DNA of 64,000 nucleotides, from the NCBI GenBank assembly GCA_019400425.1, contig JAFREE010000125.1, positions 1 through 64,000 of the forward strand, read 5' to 3'. Source of the DNA: Hymenochaete sp. R1 (lineage: Eukaryota > Basidiomycota > Agaricomycetes > Hymenochaetales > Hymenochaetaceae). The translations under genes and the position numbers were made by a program. Shown one piece after another: positions 46,901 through 59,199 of this stretch (position 1 is its first letter; every line of letters begins with the position of its first letter). The notes below the pieces were generated by a model that worked only from the letters and a program-made list of their open reading frames with translations, had not been told where the DNA came from and did no database searches.

Positions 46901-47250
46901 CTGCCTTCAAACACCGGCCCCGGTCCGGTGCATCTTTTGTGGCTGAATACAATTACAATTAACAATAAACGAAAGGTCCTTCCCTCTTGCCCGTCACCCT
47001 CCAAGACCCTCAATTAAATTGGTTCTGACGACAAATAGACGGTTACGCACGATGCGCAATAGATCTCGCAAGCCACAATCAGTCAACTCAAGCAAGGGAA
47101 TTTCCGTATAGGCCGGGGAACACGTTCTTGGTAGTATGGTACGTGATTCCAATGTTTGTTACTGTCAGTGTCACTGTTACTGTTAGATTGCCTTTTCTCC
47201 CCTTGCCCACCTTCACACATTCTCATCAAGTCATTTATTCAGTCACTCGT

Positions 47251-47274
47251 TGGCTGGCTGGCTGGCTGGCTGGC
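47251..47274. repeat. (TGGC)6 tetranucleotide microsatellite
   Basis: Six perfect TGGC units in tandem, directly readable. A TGG-rich imperfect repeat follows at about 47592-47618. Confidence 0.9.
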
Positions 47275-48648
47275 ATCGCCTCCGCTTTACTGCACTTCCC
47301 TTTTGGAAATCTCAGATACGTGCGTACGTTCGTATAGTCCCAGGGAGGCAGGGAGGTACATACAAGCACACAAAAGCTCTACGATCGTGGGCGTGTGTTA
47401 ATGCTAAGTTTATCATGCATCAGCGTAATTCAGCGATTTCCCTGACACACCGTTTCCCTCCCCCCATCCCCCGCCCCTCCTCCCCACCTTTGCCAAATTG
47501 CGAGTGTGGGGACCCTGACTCCCTATCAATGCTCCTGTCAGTGGCAGAGAGAGAGATAAAACGGAGACAGGGAAAAAGGCGGCAAATGTCGGTGGTGATG
47601 GTGGTGGTGGTGGTGGTCGCACATTGGCACTTTGGAGCAACCGCCGACCGTTCATTCGTAGAGTCCGTGTCGTCCATTCAGATTACCGACATACAGTACA
47701 TACAGTAAACGTGTGCAACAATTGACTGACTGGTGCCAGTAAGGAGCGGATACGGGATACGATACGTATCTGGTCGGTCGGACGATATTATTCTTATTAT
47801 ATTGGAGTCGTCGTCCCGGGCCAAGTCGCGGTGAGTAAATCGGACTCGAGGGTTCAAAGAAAGCCCAACAAAGTTTTCCACGCGCGCACGCACCCCTTCA
47901 CTAATACTGATAACTAATAACTACCATTACGAGTACGAGACTACGAGTCACTGGAGCGGAACTCTAAAAAAAAAGCCTCCCGTACCGCTTTTTTGCAGAT
48001 CAGCTACAGATACAGGTCATCGAGCCGTCTCGTCTCGTCTCACTTCATCCGGGAATTTGAATTGAGTATTGAGTATTTGAAAATTTGAAAAGAAAAAAGA
48101 GATGAACGCACTGGTTCACTGCATCCGAGCAGCAAGCAAGGAACCATCAAAAGAAAGAAGGAAAGAAAAAACTCAATCCGCCGAGCTTCGAAGGGAAGCA
48201 TACAAGTCAAGTCGGGGCTTGGAAGGAATAAAAAAAAGAAGCTTAAGAAGAAGTGGAAATTGCGGGCGGGTGGCTACTCAAAGAAAGGGCAAGGACGGAC
48301 GGCTTCGGAGTCCCAAGAAGCGGCGTATAAGCCTATCGCATGGGTTCTTCTAGCACTACGAGCAGTATAGTGAAAAAGTCTACATAGTCTATTCGTTACA
48401 TATCGAGGTAAGCGGAAGCGGTGTGCCAAAAAAAGATATACACACGCACACGCATCCGCACACGTACACGTACACAGCAAGAACGGGAACGGGAACAAGC
48501 AGGGACAAGAACAACAGAAAAGAAAGGGAAAGGAAAGGAAAAGGGATAAAGAGTGATACTAAAGTCCCGGGGGAGGGGGGGCGGATAAGTTATCCCTAAG
48601 CCTAAGTAAGTACCTATTTTACAGGAAGCAAGCCGTTGCGTCCACCTG

Positions 48649-48668
48649 ATATCATATCATATCATATC
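48649..48668. repeat. (ATATC)4 pentanucleotide repeat
   Basis: Tandem ATATC units just downstream of a GC-rich block, in the gene-poor region. Confidence 0.7.
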
Positions 48669-48880
48669 AATGAGTCGATAAGCAATCCAGAGCATAAGAG
48701 AAAAATAGAGAGAGAAAGACGGAGAAAAGAAAAAGAAGAAAAAGCATAGTCCCAAGATAAGATCGTCATCTCACATCACAACCACAATCGCAATAGCAAA
48801 AAAAAAGAACAAGGCAAGGCAATCGTACCCCGCCCCTCCCTCCAAAACAGAAAAAAAGAAAACAGAAAACATCCCGCAAC

Positions 48881-50567
48881 TCAATTCTCATTCGCCGTCA
48901 AACTCAACCCAGCAGGCACGTTCCCCCTCCGGCTCTTATCGAGCGTACACGTATGTTTCTCCAACGAGCGCTCATACGAGAAGAAGCTGTTACACTTCGC
49001 ACACACCCACTCGCACCGTTTCCCGTGCTTGTACACCTCGTGCCGCAGCTGGTCGTGCCGCCGCGAGAACTTCTCGGTGCACGGCGGGAAGGCGCAGAGG
49101 AAGCGGGTGCCTTTGCCGGCGTGCGTCTTCATGTGGCCTGTTAGGGTGCTTGTGCTTTTGAAGTGCCGTTTACAGCCTGGTTGGGGGCATGGCAGGAGTC
49201 GGGAGAAGTTACTGTTGGTGTTGTTAGGGCTAGCGTTGGTGATGGTATTGCTTGTTGCTTTTCCGACGAGACTCGCTCGGGGACTCGAAGACGGGGTAAT
49301 GGTGGATAAACTTGGAGAGGAATGCAAGGAAGACGAGGAAGCCGAGGAAGAAGATGAAGACGAAGATGATGAGGGTGATGAAGATGAAGACGAGGAGGCG
49401 GCGGAGGACAGAGCACCATGGGAATGAGTAATGCTGCTTGCCAAGCTCGTTGCCGTCACGCAAGGCACATCAGACATCAGCGGAGCTGAGGCGGCGGGGA
49501 GAAAGAAGTCAAGAGGCGTCGTCGGGGAGCTTATGCATGAGGACGAAGCGGAGGAGGACGCTTCCGGTGTGACCGGTTCAGAAACTTGACCGAGAAATGG
49601 TGGAGGTTCGAACGGGCCCGACAAAGTCATATCAATCATTGGAAAATCGGAACTTTGCTGTTGCTGCTGCTGCTGTTGTTGTTGGTTTTGCATGTCAAAA
49701 ATGCCAATGAACGAGTCAAGAGCTAAATGGGCGGTGAAGGAATGATGTAAGCAGCGGAGCTGAAGAGAAGAAGCACGATGAGATGAAGAAAAGGAATGGA
49801 AACACGGACCAGTCATCAAGTCCGACTCGCTCGAGCACACAAATAGACTGCTGGTGTTATCCTCTAGTGCGGCTGAGCTGGTGGAGACGGTTGAACTAGC
49901 AGCAGAAGTAGCAGATAGCTTTTTTGAACGACAACAGAATGGGGTCGAGAAGGAGAAAAAAATAAAGTTAGAGTTTGCTTGACATTTTGCGTAGACGGAA
50001 ATGGCTCACGTTCGCGATCGCCATTGTCGACGGGTAGTCCGCGGCACACCCGCTCGCCAAGTGCGGAGAAGAAGCCTGCGTCTGAAACGGCAGGCCAGGC
50101 CCTTGAGAGTACTCCGGCGTAAACGCGCCTTGGGCGAAGAAAGAAGCGTCCTCCGCAAGGGTGTCTCCTTTGGATGATCGCCAGTCGTGCACGGGAACAA
50201 AGCTGGTGCTGGTGTTGGTACTAGCGCTGTTGGGAGCCGGAACACATGATAAGCGGACGTAGTGACCGCGGTGATCGACGCCGCGTTGGATGCTGAGGTC
50301 CGATTGTTGAGGAGGAGCGAGAAGCATCGCCGATGAATAGCTCGTTTGTTCCGGGTGATGGCCTAGAGCATTGAGTGATGATGATGATGAAGATGGTGAT
50401 AAAGACGAGGGACTGGACATGGAAATGTTGAAAGCCGAGGGAGGTGAAGAGCTCGACGCATGGTGTTCGTCCAGGGAACACTCGATCTGAGGCGCTCCAT
50501 TAGGAGTGTCGCAGCGAACTGTGATGATGGTTCGCGAGAGCTGGCTTGCGGGAATGACGATGCTCAT
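48881..50567 (-). CDS. C2H2 zinc-finger transcription factor
   Basis: Exons (minus) 50567..50010 and 49861..48881; 512 residues. DNA-binding domain at the C-terminus: finger 1 CPQPGCKRHFKS ending HMKTH, finger 2 CAFPPCTEKFSRRHDQLRH ending VYKH, and a third, atypical finger CAKCNSFF ending HTC. The basic tail KSRRG follows. The rest is low complexity: Ser runs, a Gln run (about residues 225-236) and Pro/Ser blocks, as in fungal activators. The intron acceptor was placed at 49862 because every other AG in the intron leads to a stop. No orthologous factor can be named. The 2-kb upstream regions on both sides suggest complex regulation. Confidence 0.85.
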
Positions 50568-52628
50568 GTCTAGCGAGGAGGGGAAGCAGTTAAGTGAGGA
50601 GGGAGGGAGGGGGGTAGGAAGGAGACGGCGCCCGAGAGGGATCTACTTATGTGTCCAGGGAAGGGAGAGGATGGACTTGGTTTGAAAGCAGGTAGGTGAC
50701 CAAACTGACGCTGGGCGCAGATAGTGAGTGTTTTATTTTATTTTATTTATTTTGTGTGTGTGCGTGTCTGTCTGCAAGCGTTCTCGGTTAAATCCCATCG
50801 CCTGGGAAGAAGGAATCTTTCGGGGTAAGCTGTGAGGCAGAGGCGCACGTAAGCACATAAGCTCAAGGGAAGTAGTCGATGATGGTGTTTTTGGTCTTTA
50901 CCGTAAAACAGCTCGATTGGACTCGATCCAAATCGAGCACCATCTTTTCGCTACCCCGTTCCGAATCTGTCGACGCCAAAACGCGCATCGCCTTGTTTTG
51001 ATTCGTCTCCGTCGTCCTCTAGCTTCTGTGATGGTTATAGGGCCGCCATGGTCGATGCAAAAAGAAAACGAGAACCGATCGGCTTTGGGGTTGACATGCG
51101 CGCCTATGCCCGGAGGACAAGAAAAGGACCATACGCGAACCACGGGGGGCGGGGGTGAGATGAACGTGGGCGCGTCACGCACATCGCCGGCGTCGGGATT
51201 GATGCGATGCTGGACACTGTTTTGGATCAGTCTGAGCAACAAAGTATCGAGCACGCGCAATCGCAGGGGTGACGTAGAGAATGAACACAAGCAAATACAC
51301 ATACGAAATTGAGTTTATCCTGGAGGAAAGAAACATGACATAACCCCAAAAAGGAAGCCAAACATTTGGGTGAAGTGCGCAGAGAGAGAGGTCGACGGCT
51401 AAGAATCGAGACGGGCGAGAATGCAGAAGGCGTTGTACTGGAAAAAGAAAGCGTGAATATTAATGGGTGGATCGCAAGATAGGCCGATGGGATGTGGGTG
51501 CCCAGGATAGAAACAAGGGAGACGAGATCTGTGTACAAGTATACTGAATAATCATCATCATATTGAAATTTGAGTATATTCAATATTCAGATATTCAATA
51601 TCGGTCGTCCTCTCCAATGTCCATTGATGGTGGTCCTCTCCGTTGCGATGCGGGCCGAAAATAACGAAGCTCTGGCTACCAGTCATTCCGTTCTGGGACA
51701 CTAAACAGTCTCTAATGTCGCTCAGAACGCGAATATGAATGCTGTAGAGGAGCGACATGATATTATTAGCTGACCGCCGCACTTGGTAGGCAAAACAAAA
51801 TGTGGCTTATTCTTGGCAACGCCCTTCTCCCACTTTGGCCGTCTAAGGGTGGCTGGGTCGAGGAAACAAAGTCGGCATCAAACTTTTAGGCTGGAGCTCT
51901 GCTAGCACTCGAGTTTGTTAGATGTACGCTCTGCGAGTTGCACGACATACATTCATATTCCCGGAACGTCGGTGATCATCATGGTCATGACTCGGACATG
52001 CGAGAATCGAAGGATGAGGTGATGATCCTGTCTCCGTGTCGCGAGTCAAGAAATTCTAACCTTAGGAAGAAGAGGAAGGACTATTTAGCACCCGAGATAG
52101 AGATGCGATGGCAGGGCTGCAATCGTTCATCCCTCTATTCTGTTCTGTTTTCTCGAGTATCACTTGGACTGGATAGCCTTTCCGCCAAGGGTTGATTGAA
52201 CAATGATCCTTGCGCAAACAAAGGCGCACCGTCCACTTTCACGCCTCTGTCGCATGGTCTTGGACAAGTCGGCTACTAACCGGCGGTGACTATGGGCCAT
52301 CGATGTCGGCGATGAATGGAGAGTCCTGTGTCCTTGAGCGTCGTTTTCCTCTTCACGGCGGTCACAGTTTCAACTTTCATCCCTTTCGATTTCATGGCCT
52401 GCGTGTGCCGCTGAATGGCGATCGCCGAATCCGTATTCCGTTGATCACGGGACTCTCTTCCCACGTGCAGATCTCTCTTCCGTTGCGCCATACCCACACC
52501 CACCACCGGTGACCACCGCGACCCGCGCTCAAGCTCAACGCTTGGCCATCGACGACGACGACAACGACGACGACGACGAGCGGCAGCTCCAGCAAACACC
52601 AGCGACTGTGTCGACAACACTGACCGTC
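50568..52628. other. Divergent upstream region of C2H2 factor and DUF1295 gene
   Basis: About 2.06 kb. Contains a T/A pentamer tract (repeats of TTTTA around 50733-50753). Only short frames without motifs. Probably mainly regulatory sequence and leaders. Confidence 0.45.
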
Positions 52629-54112
52629 ATGTCCCCTCTACCATCGTTCCTCGCTCCCGAAAGGGTCATCATTCCTCTAACATTCCAGTGGCCAGTCAAA
52701 TTCTGTTTCTACACCACTCTCACGACCTATGTCCTCTCAATCTTCACCGGTAACGTATCCCAGGTAGACCGACGTCAGTCTTCAGCGTCTCCCCTCTCTA
52801 GAACAGAGCACTCTACTCGCAGCTGCTAAAACTCCTAATCGCCTCTAGTTTGGACCTTCCTTCCAGTAATATACACAACCTACTACGCGTTTCTGCCCTT
52901 TTGGCCGAGCCAATCGCCTTTGCCTTTGTTCCCCTACACCCCCGAGGGCGTAGACAGATCACTGGTCAACGCGGGAAATCCACGTACGCTTCTCATGTTT
53001 GGTCTTCAGGTACGCTTTCCCAGCATTTGAATAGCTTGACGTATCAAAGTCGAAGCCCGTCCCCGAAATTAACGAAGCTATGATTTGATTTGCTTTTTCA
53101 AAATAGTTTCTCTGGATGCTACGGTTGAGCTACAACACCTGGCGCAGGGGCCTCTTTAGACTGTGAGCTTGTTTGATCGTTCCTTTTCTCATGGGTATCC
53201 CTTCGGCAACTAAAGAGTGCCTTGTAACCAAAGTTCGGACGAAGACTATCGGTGAGCAACTTCCGTGCCCGGCGCCTCTGCTCTACTCTGCCACTATTTT
53301 AATAAAGCGAACTAACTCGTCTTTCGGTCCGCACTTGCAGCTGGGCAGTCCTCCGAGCCAAACTCCCAAAGTGGCTTTTCCAGGTCACAAACCTGACATT
53401 CATCGCCATCACCCAGAACATCCTCCTCTTCCTCCTCGCCATCCCGACGCACAACGCAGCCATCATCACCACCCCCGCTGAACGTGCCCTCAAGACCTCC
53501 GACTACGTCCTAGCAGCACTCAGCCTGACGACCCTCCTCATCGAGTTCACAGCAGACAACCAACAGTACTCGTACCAGACTCACAAACGCTCGGGCGTGT
53601 ACAACCCGCACGAGTGGCCTGGTGCCCGACTCGCATGGACGCAGGCCGACGTGCAGCGCGGGTTCGTCACCAGGGGTCTCTGGGCATGGAGTCGACATCC
53701 CAATTTCGCGTGCGAACAGCTCTTCTGGATCTTCCAGGCGTTTTTCCCGATCTTCGCGACGACGACGCCGGAACGCGAGAGGCTCGCGCATGGGGATTGG
53801 ACGCTCACGTCCACGTCCCCATCTCCCCTCGGCGCACTCATCCCACTCGTCCCGCCTCTCGCGTTATGCCTTCTCTTCTTCAGCTCGACGCTGTTCACGG
53901 AATCGATCACGGTGGGCAAGTACCCTGTCGCGTATCGCGCGTACCAGAGCCGTGTCGCGATGTTCGTGCCTTTCTTGACGCCCGTTTGGGGAGTGTGGTT
54001 GGCTGTGCGGGGAAGGAAGGCACACGTTGATCGGGTCGTGTATGGTGATGTCATTAACAATACGACGAAGGGCGTCGTGGCCACGGCCACGGCCACGAAG
54101 AAGGTAGACTAG
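52629..54112 (+). CDS. DUF1295 family membrane protein (steroid 5-alpha-reductase-like)
   Basis: Polytopic membrane protein related to 3-oxo-5-alpha-steroid 4-dehydrogenases; substrate unknown. Exons 52629..52749, 52849..53009, 53107..53162, 53234..53251, 53341..54112; 375 residues. Landmarks: VWTFLPVIYTTYYAFLPFWP, MLRLSYNTWRRGLF, SDEDYRWAVLRAKLP, the Asp-Gln block EFTADNQQ, and the reductase-like C-terminal region RGLWAWSRHPNFACEQLFW followed by ITVGKYPVAYRAYQ. At least six hydrophobic segments. An 18-nt exon (53234..53251) encodes most of SDEDYR. First intron uses GTAACG so that IFT continues into VWTF. Confidence 0.88.
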
Positions 54113-54488
54113 TCCGCTAGTACTAGTTTGGCTGGGTCGGGTCGGGTCACACTTTGAGCCTTGTGTAGCTTGTTCGAGCATTTGATGTGTCGTAGAAAAA
54201 GATTCGGAACACCCATTCAATTCAATCCAATTTCATCTTGGGGACCAGTCTTCGATGCCTTCCTCGAGCGCAAGCGAGTTCTAAGCCTCGAGATTACCAT
54301 AACCTGACATTATGATCACACACGACGGATAAAAATGAATGTATCCATATCATATCAAAATCGTCTCGTATCAGAATCAGAACAAATACACAAATAACCT
54401 CTACCATAGAGAAATTTTTTGGGGGTGGGTAATCATTAACAAAAGTACTCAACGCAACAAATCGAGTCAACCATATCGACAATGAGAT

Positions 54489-54505
54489 CCCCCCCCCCCC
54501 CCCCC
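54489..54505. repeat. Homopolymer C17
   Basis: Run of 17 C on the plus strand in the 3' spacer between the convergent DUF1295 and SDE2 genes. Confidence 0.9.
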
Positions 54506-54531
54506 AATTCCTATTATTCCTATTCATTCAT

Positions 54532-56106
54532 TCACGCCCCTATCGCTGCCATGGACGAAGAGCTTCCCGCGGACACAGGAGCACCCATCGGCGATTCCAA
54601 GGCCTTTTCGACAACATCATTCTTCGCACTCGCACTCGAACCCTTTGCGCTGCTGATAGTACTGCCGCCACCGCTGCTATTTTTGCGTACAGCAGCAGGT
54701 CCGTCGGTGCCACCACTGGAGCCGCGAGGCGGAGGTCTAGGAGCCTTCGCCGACGAGCCCGTGCCGTCGTCATTCGCATTCGACGGCCCTGGCGAATCAG
54801 TCCCCGCCTTATGGCTAACTCCAATTGCAGGTGGCGAGGGTGATGTCTTTGCCTTCTTGCGCTTCTTGAGTAAACCTAAATTTACGATGGATGAATAAGA
54901 AAAAGGTATAAGATTCGGGTGTGGATTGTAAATGCAATTGCAATTGCAATTCGACCGCAACATTGGAAAGAATAGGAAAGAGTTTTAGGTTAGATGGACA
55001 CGAAGCTCTTTTTTGACGATAAAGGATGCGGAAGCGGAAGGTGTCGATTGAATAGGAGTCGGTGGTTTTTTGGGGGGGAGGAGGAAGGAGGAGGGTGAGT
55101 TTGAACGCACCTGCCGTAACGGCGCTCCGGACTCCATCTACGAGCTCCCTGCATTGCTCAATGTACTCTGTGTCTTCGAAGCGGCGTTTGGAACCGCTCG
55201 GGCCGTCTTCGCGTTCTTTGCCCTTCTCATCAAGTCCTAGCTTCCGTTCTAGTTTCTCGAGCTTGGCACGCTGCGCTTCCTGTTGTGCCTTCACCCTCTC
55301 CGGCTCGGACTCCAAGTAAGCGGCCAGACTGGAGACCGTATGACCGTATTCGATGTTCCCCAAATACACCAATACCCCCGCCCCCAAGACGGACATTCAA
55401 ATACAGATGAAGTAGAAACATTCATCGATCGGAATGAGGCAACGCAAGGGACCGAATTGACGCCAGGAGGATGTCCAAACGCCAATTTGATAATCACGAA
55501 ATGATATGTTCGTAAAAGAGGAGGTGGGGGTGGAAGGAGGGGTAAGAAAAAGGAAAGAGCAGTGTGAGTAAAATAACACTCATAAGGGAAAAGCTAGATA
55601 GAATCAGAGCGCACTCACGCCTTCGCCTCCTTGATCGTACTTAAACGGCGCCCATTCAGATCCCGACAGGAATCGTTGTTACTCGTCTTCTGACTACTCA
55701 TGCGGCCTCCCGCCGCGCGAAGCTGTGAGCCGAACCCTCCTTTCCCACCGCGCAGGCGCGGAGAAACACGCAAGCTGACGAGCCTGGACGAGGAGGGGGC
55801 GTGGCTCGGCGGGCTCCCGTCGACGAGATCTTCGTATTGGATTTGGATGGTTGAATTTGGGTCCGGTGCACGTTCATTGAGGTTGCGGTTTGAAATGGTG
55901 GGAGCAGAAGAAGACCAGAGGGAGGAGAGGGGCGCCGCCGAGTCCTGGGGAATCGGGCCAGAGGGTAGGCTGAGAACGAGGTCTTCATTTGTTGAAAGGT
56001 ACGATGGCAGGAGTGATGGAAGGTCTGCGAGCGACGTGTCTGAAGGCAGGGTGAGAGTGAATGTTGGGAACGGCGGAAAAGCTGAGATGACCAGGGTCGT
56101 CGCCAT
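54532..56106 (-). CDS. SDE2: Sde2, ubiquitin-fold replication/splicing factor
   Basis: Sde2 proteins have an N-terminal ubiquitin fold that is cut off at a GGKGG motif; in S. pombe the released part promotes excision of particular introns, and the human protein also acts at stressed forks. Exons (minus) 56106..55619, 55328..55111, 54875..54532; 349 residues. The processing site reads [10 protein letters not shown] at about residue 125. The conserved Sde2 block follows: [19 protein letters not shown], then the helical [19 protein letters not shown] and [29 protein letters not shown]. The C-terminal third is Ser/Gly/Pro-rich. The 290-nt first intron is the longest in the window. Confidence 0.9.
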
Positions 56107-56320
56107 CGTGTCTTTCGTCTTATTATCCTTTGCGTGCGTCGTCCTCGTCGTCGGAGTGCAAGTTGCACACTTGGCCGAAAGCTGAAAGACCGAACAGCCA
56201 TCAATTATCACGTGATATTTTATTCCCACGCCTGTGGCTTCCACAAACTTATCTCTCTGCTCTAATGAAATATTAAAAACATTGAGCTCTTTTCATCAAT
56301 GCGCTAGTGTTCAGGTCGTA

Positions 56321-56339
56321 TTTTTTTTTTAAAAAAAAA
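56321..56339. repeat. T10A9 palindromic homopolymer
   Basis: Ten T followed by nine A, self-complementary; a bend or hairpin-prone tract upstream of SDE2. Confidence 0.85.
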
Positions 56340-56750
56340 GAGAGAACTTCCGGGGCAGGGGCGCCACAAATGTACAGCGTACATAGTCTGAGAGATAATA
56401 CTACTTCAAACCGAGTCATTGGAAGTCTGCAGAATGCATAATACATTACTCGATCGTAAACCATTTTGCCTATCTTCCACCAATTCAGTTGTAGTAACTT
56501 TATATTGTCCTTCCGTTCGGGTGCTCTGGACTGGACTGGACTTTGAAAAACTCAGACTCAGAATGAAGTGTAATCTTGTCTGAGGATTGAGTTTTTCGGG
56601 AGATTCCGGCTAAGCGTCACGTTCTCACGATCAGCACAGGTCAGACAGACGAACGAACGAAGGAAAGTCCTCGTCGCCGCCATTCTGCTGTCTTTCTCTC
56701 CACTCCTTTTCATCCCCTTCTTCCTTCAAAAAGAACCAGCAGTAGCAGCG

Positions 56751-57488
56751 ATGACGCGCCTGCTTCAAGCTCTCCGTAGCGCCCGCCTCCAGGCCCGCGG
56801 GCCAAATGTTTCTTCCCGGCGGTTGAATTCGACGAACAGCACCCAGCAAAAGGCCCAGGAGACTGCTCAGAAAGCGCAGGAAAAGGCCCAGGAGGCGTTA
56901 GCTGCGGCACAGAAGGGTTTCGTGAAGTTCGCAGAGGCAGCGAAGAAGGCGAGTGGAGGCGTTGGAGAGAAGGCAGGGTCCATGCTTGGTTGTGCGTACG
57001 CTCTTTGAGTTATTTCGTGTTGACGTGGGTCTGACGATAGCAAACGTTTCGTTGATGCTTGCTGTCTTTTGATTTATGATGCGACCTTTGCTGGGATCCC
57101 ATTCAATAATTCGCGTTGGAATCGTCATCTTTCTATGGCGCCTATAGCTTACCGCGAGCCGCTCACGTATAACCTGCAAGTCGGACGCGAGCTGTTGAAG
57201 CAGGTTTATGTTGCTGAGAGATTAGCACCTCCCACGTCGTTCGACGCTTTCACAACTGCTTACAAATCGCTTTGGCAACGAGCGTCGAACCCTGCGTACT
57301 GGCGGGACGTGTTGCAAAGTGGTGAATACAAGCGGATCGGCGTGTACGCTCTGGAGGCCTACGGAATCTTCAAGGTAAAGTCTTTTTTCTCCCAACTACA
57401 GCTCTGTGTTCCTGACTTTTCGCGGTCTAACTTACAGGTTGGAGAAATCTTAGGGCGTAGGCATCTTGTTGGATATAAGCTTGATTGA
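56751..57488 (+). CDS. ATP20: Mitochondrial ATP synthase subunit g (ATP20)
   Basis: Membrane subunit needed for F1Fo dimerisation. Exons 56751..56991, 57148..57374, 57438..57488; 172 residues. Basic presequence-like N-terminus (MTRLLQALRSARLQARG), an Ala/Lys/Gln-rich helix, then the family core: YREPLTYNLQVGRELLKQVY, PTSFDAFTTAY, NPAYWRDVLQSGEYKRIGVY and ALEAYGIFKVGEILGRRHLVG with the glycine-patterned helix. The first donor could be GTTGTG or GTGCGT; I use GTGCGT (SMLG then SYREP), which has the better consensus. Divergent from SDE2 with 644 bp between starts. Confidence 0.92.
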
Positions 57489-57872
57489 GGGGCCAGCGCT
57501 TGGAGTGTCGCAGAGATCTAATTATTATTACTTTTTCTCTTCTGTCGTCCACACGCATGCATCATAGAAAGAATCGTACTGCAATCCAAAGCGACTAACC
57601 TCTATGATTTGAGAGTCAGATTGCACATGTGAAAGTTATGTTTTCAGGGCGTTTTTGGTAAAAGCGCCTTTTCGGCAAAACTCGCTACTGTTCCGCTCTG
57701 CCTCCTCCGACCTTCGTTATCAGCACCCGGTACATACCTTATCATCATCAGACACTACTTATGAGAGCCACACGCAAGATCGTGAAGATATCTCCCTTGG
57801 CCTTTTACCGTCTTGACCAACGACCATCTCACTAAGACTTCACACGAATAAAACAGTGACAACGCAGAGACA

Positions 57873-59199
57873 ATGTCATCCGATCTTATTTTGTCTGCAG
57901 CCCGGTACGGGAAAGATAAAGTCCGGGTGCTACGCGTCGTGCGCGGGGAGAACGGATGGCACGATATTGTCGAATACGAGGTGTGCTGTCTTGTCGAAGG
58001 CAAGATCGAAACCAGGTGCGTACAACATCATCGTACTCAGGTTCGATGTAAAGCTGGAGATGGCTGACGTGTGTGCATTTGATGTAGCTTCACTCAGGCC
58101 GATAATAGTGTCGTTGTGGCTACGGATTCCAGTGCGTGTTCAGCTCGTGATTTATCAGAGCTCTGAAGCTGATACTGTGCAAACTAATCATCGCCATAAA
58201 GTCAAGAACATCACGTATTGTACGTCCCTCATCGTCATAAGGAACTAATAACGCATACATCCACTTACTCGCCGTTATCCCGTTCGCGCCAATAGACCTA
58301 GCCAAAACATCCCCCTTCATCCTAACCCCAGAGCTCTTCGCCATCCACCTCGGCGCCTTCCTCCTCGGCAAATACGCACACCTTCACCGTGCGTACGTCG
58401 ACGTGCACCAGCTCCGCTGGCAGCGTATCTCCGTCGACGGGAAGCAGCACTCACACTCGTTCTGGCGCGATGGTGACGAGAAGAGGGTGGTGAGTGCTGA
58501 GGTGGACGCTACGCCTCGTGAAGGGAAGGCGAAGGAGGAGGTAGTAATGGTGGCAAAGGTTACTAGTGGGATTAAGGATCTATTGGGTAAGTTTTTTTTT
58601 TGTTTCCGCTTTATTTTTTGCATTTTCTTTCTGACGCTCGTTGATAATCTGTGTTTGATCCTATAGTACTCAAGTCTACCGGATCTGCGTTCGAAAACTT
58701 CGTCCGTGACGAGTTCACCACCCTTGTCGAGGTCAACGATCGCATCTTCTCTACATCTGTCGACCTCCAGTACACATTTAGTCCCCTCACCCTTGGCCCA
58801 CCAACCAATCCTCCCAGTCCTTCTAGTCCAAGACCCACCTCCACAGCCAACGATCCCCTCATCAAGGCCCTCCAATCCCTCCAATCCACCCCCTCCCTCG
58901 ACTTCCCCACCATCGCCTCCCGCGCACGCGAGATAACCCTAACGACCTTCGCCACAGACTCGAGCGCCTCCGTCCAGGCCACGCTCTACAAGATGGCCGG
59001 CCAAGTCGTCCAAGGGCACGAGAAGGTCGTCAGCGCTGCGTACCGCCTGCCGAATAAACATTATGTGCCGGTTGATATGCGGTATTTGGGCGATGGGGCT
59101 GCCAATGGCTTGGAGAATTTGAAGCCGGAGAAGGCGGAGGTGTTTTGTCCGTTGGCGGCGCCGAGTGGATTGATTACGGCGACGGTGTCGAGGGCGTAG
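57873..59199 (+). CDS. Urate oxidase (uricase)
   Basis: Oxidises urate to 5-hydroxyisourate in peroxisomes, for purine nitrogen use. Exons 57873..58015, 58088..58131, 58202..58219, 58296..58586, 58667..59199; 342 residues. Motifs: ARYGKDKVRVLRVVR with the active-site Lys, VVVATDSIKNITYYLA with the catalytic Thr (an 18-nt exon supplies KNITY), STGSAFENFVRDEFTTL, and LPNKHYVPVD with the active-site Asn and His. A Pro/Ser-rich insertion (PPTNPPSPSSPRPTST) lengthens one loop. The protein ends SRA, a variant of the peroxisomal PTS1 tripeptide. Confidence 0.94.

Larger units (their letters stand above)
43967..48880. other. 4.9-kb gene-poor region
   Basis: The longest stretch without a confident gene. 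Fragments of coding character occur: a 79-codon plus frame at 44878-45117 (ELDMEYEEGDS, ITELLVQMYRRG), a minus frame at 44468-44722 with CPCPQC, and plus frames near 45490-46080. None is recognised or joins into a model. The part right of about 46.7 kb is AT/GA-rich with simple repeats and probably non-coding, possibly a long 3' flank of the C2H2 factor. Compatible with decayed gene or transposon remains. Confidence 0.35.

Noticed and set aside
47251..47274. TGGC tandem repeat as CRISPR-like or telomeric array
   Set aside because: Units are 4 bp with no spacers and unlike fungal telomere repeats; an ordinary microsatellite.
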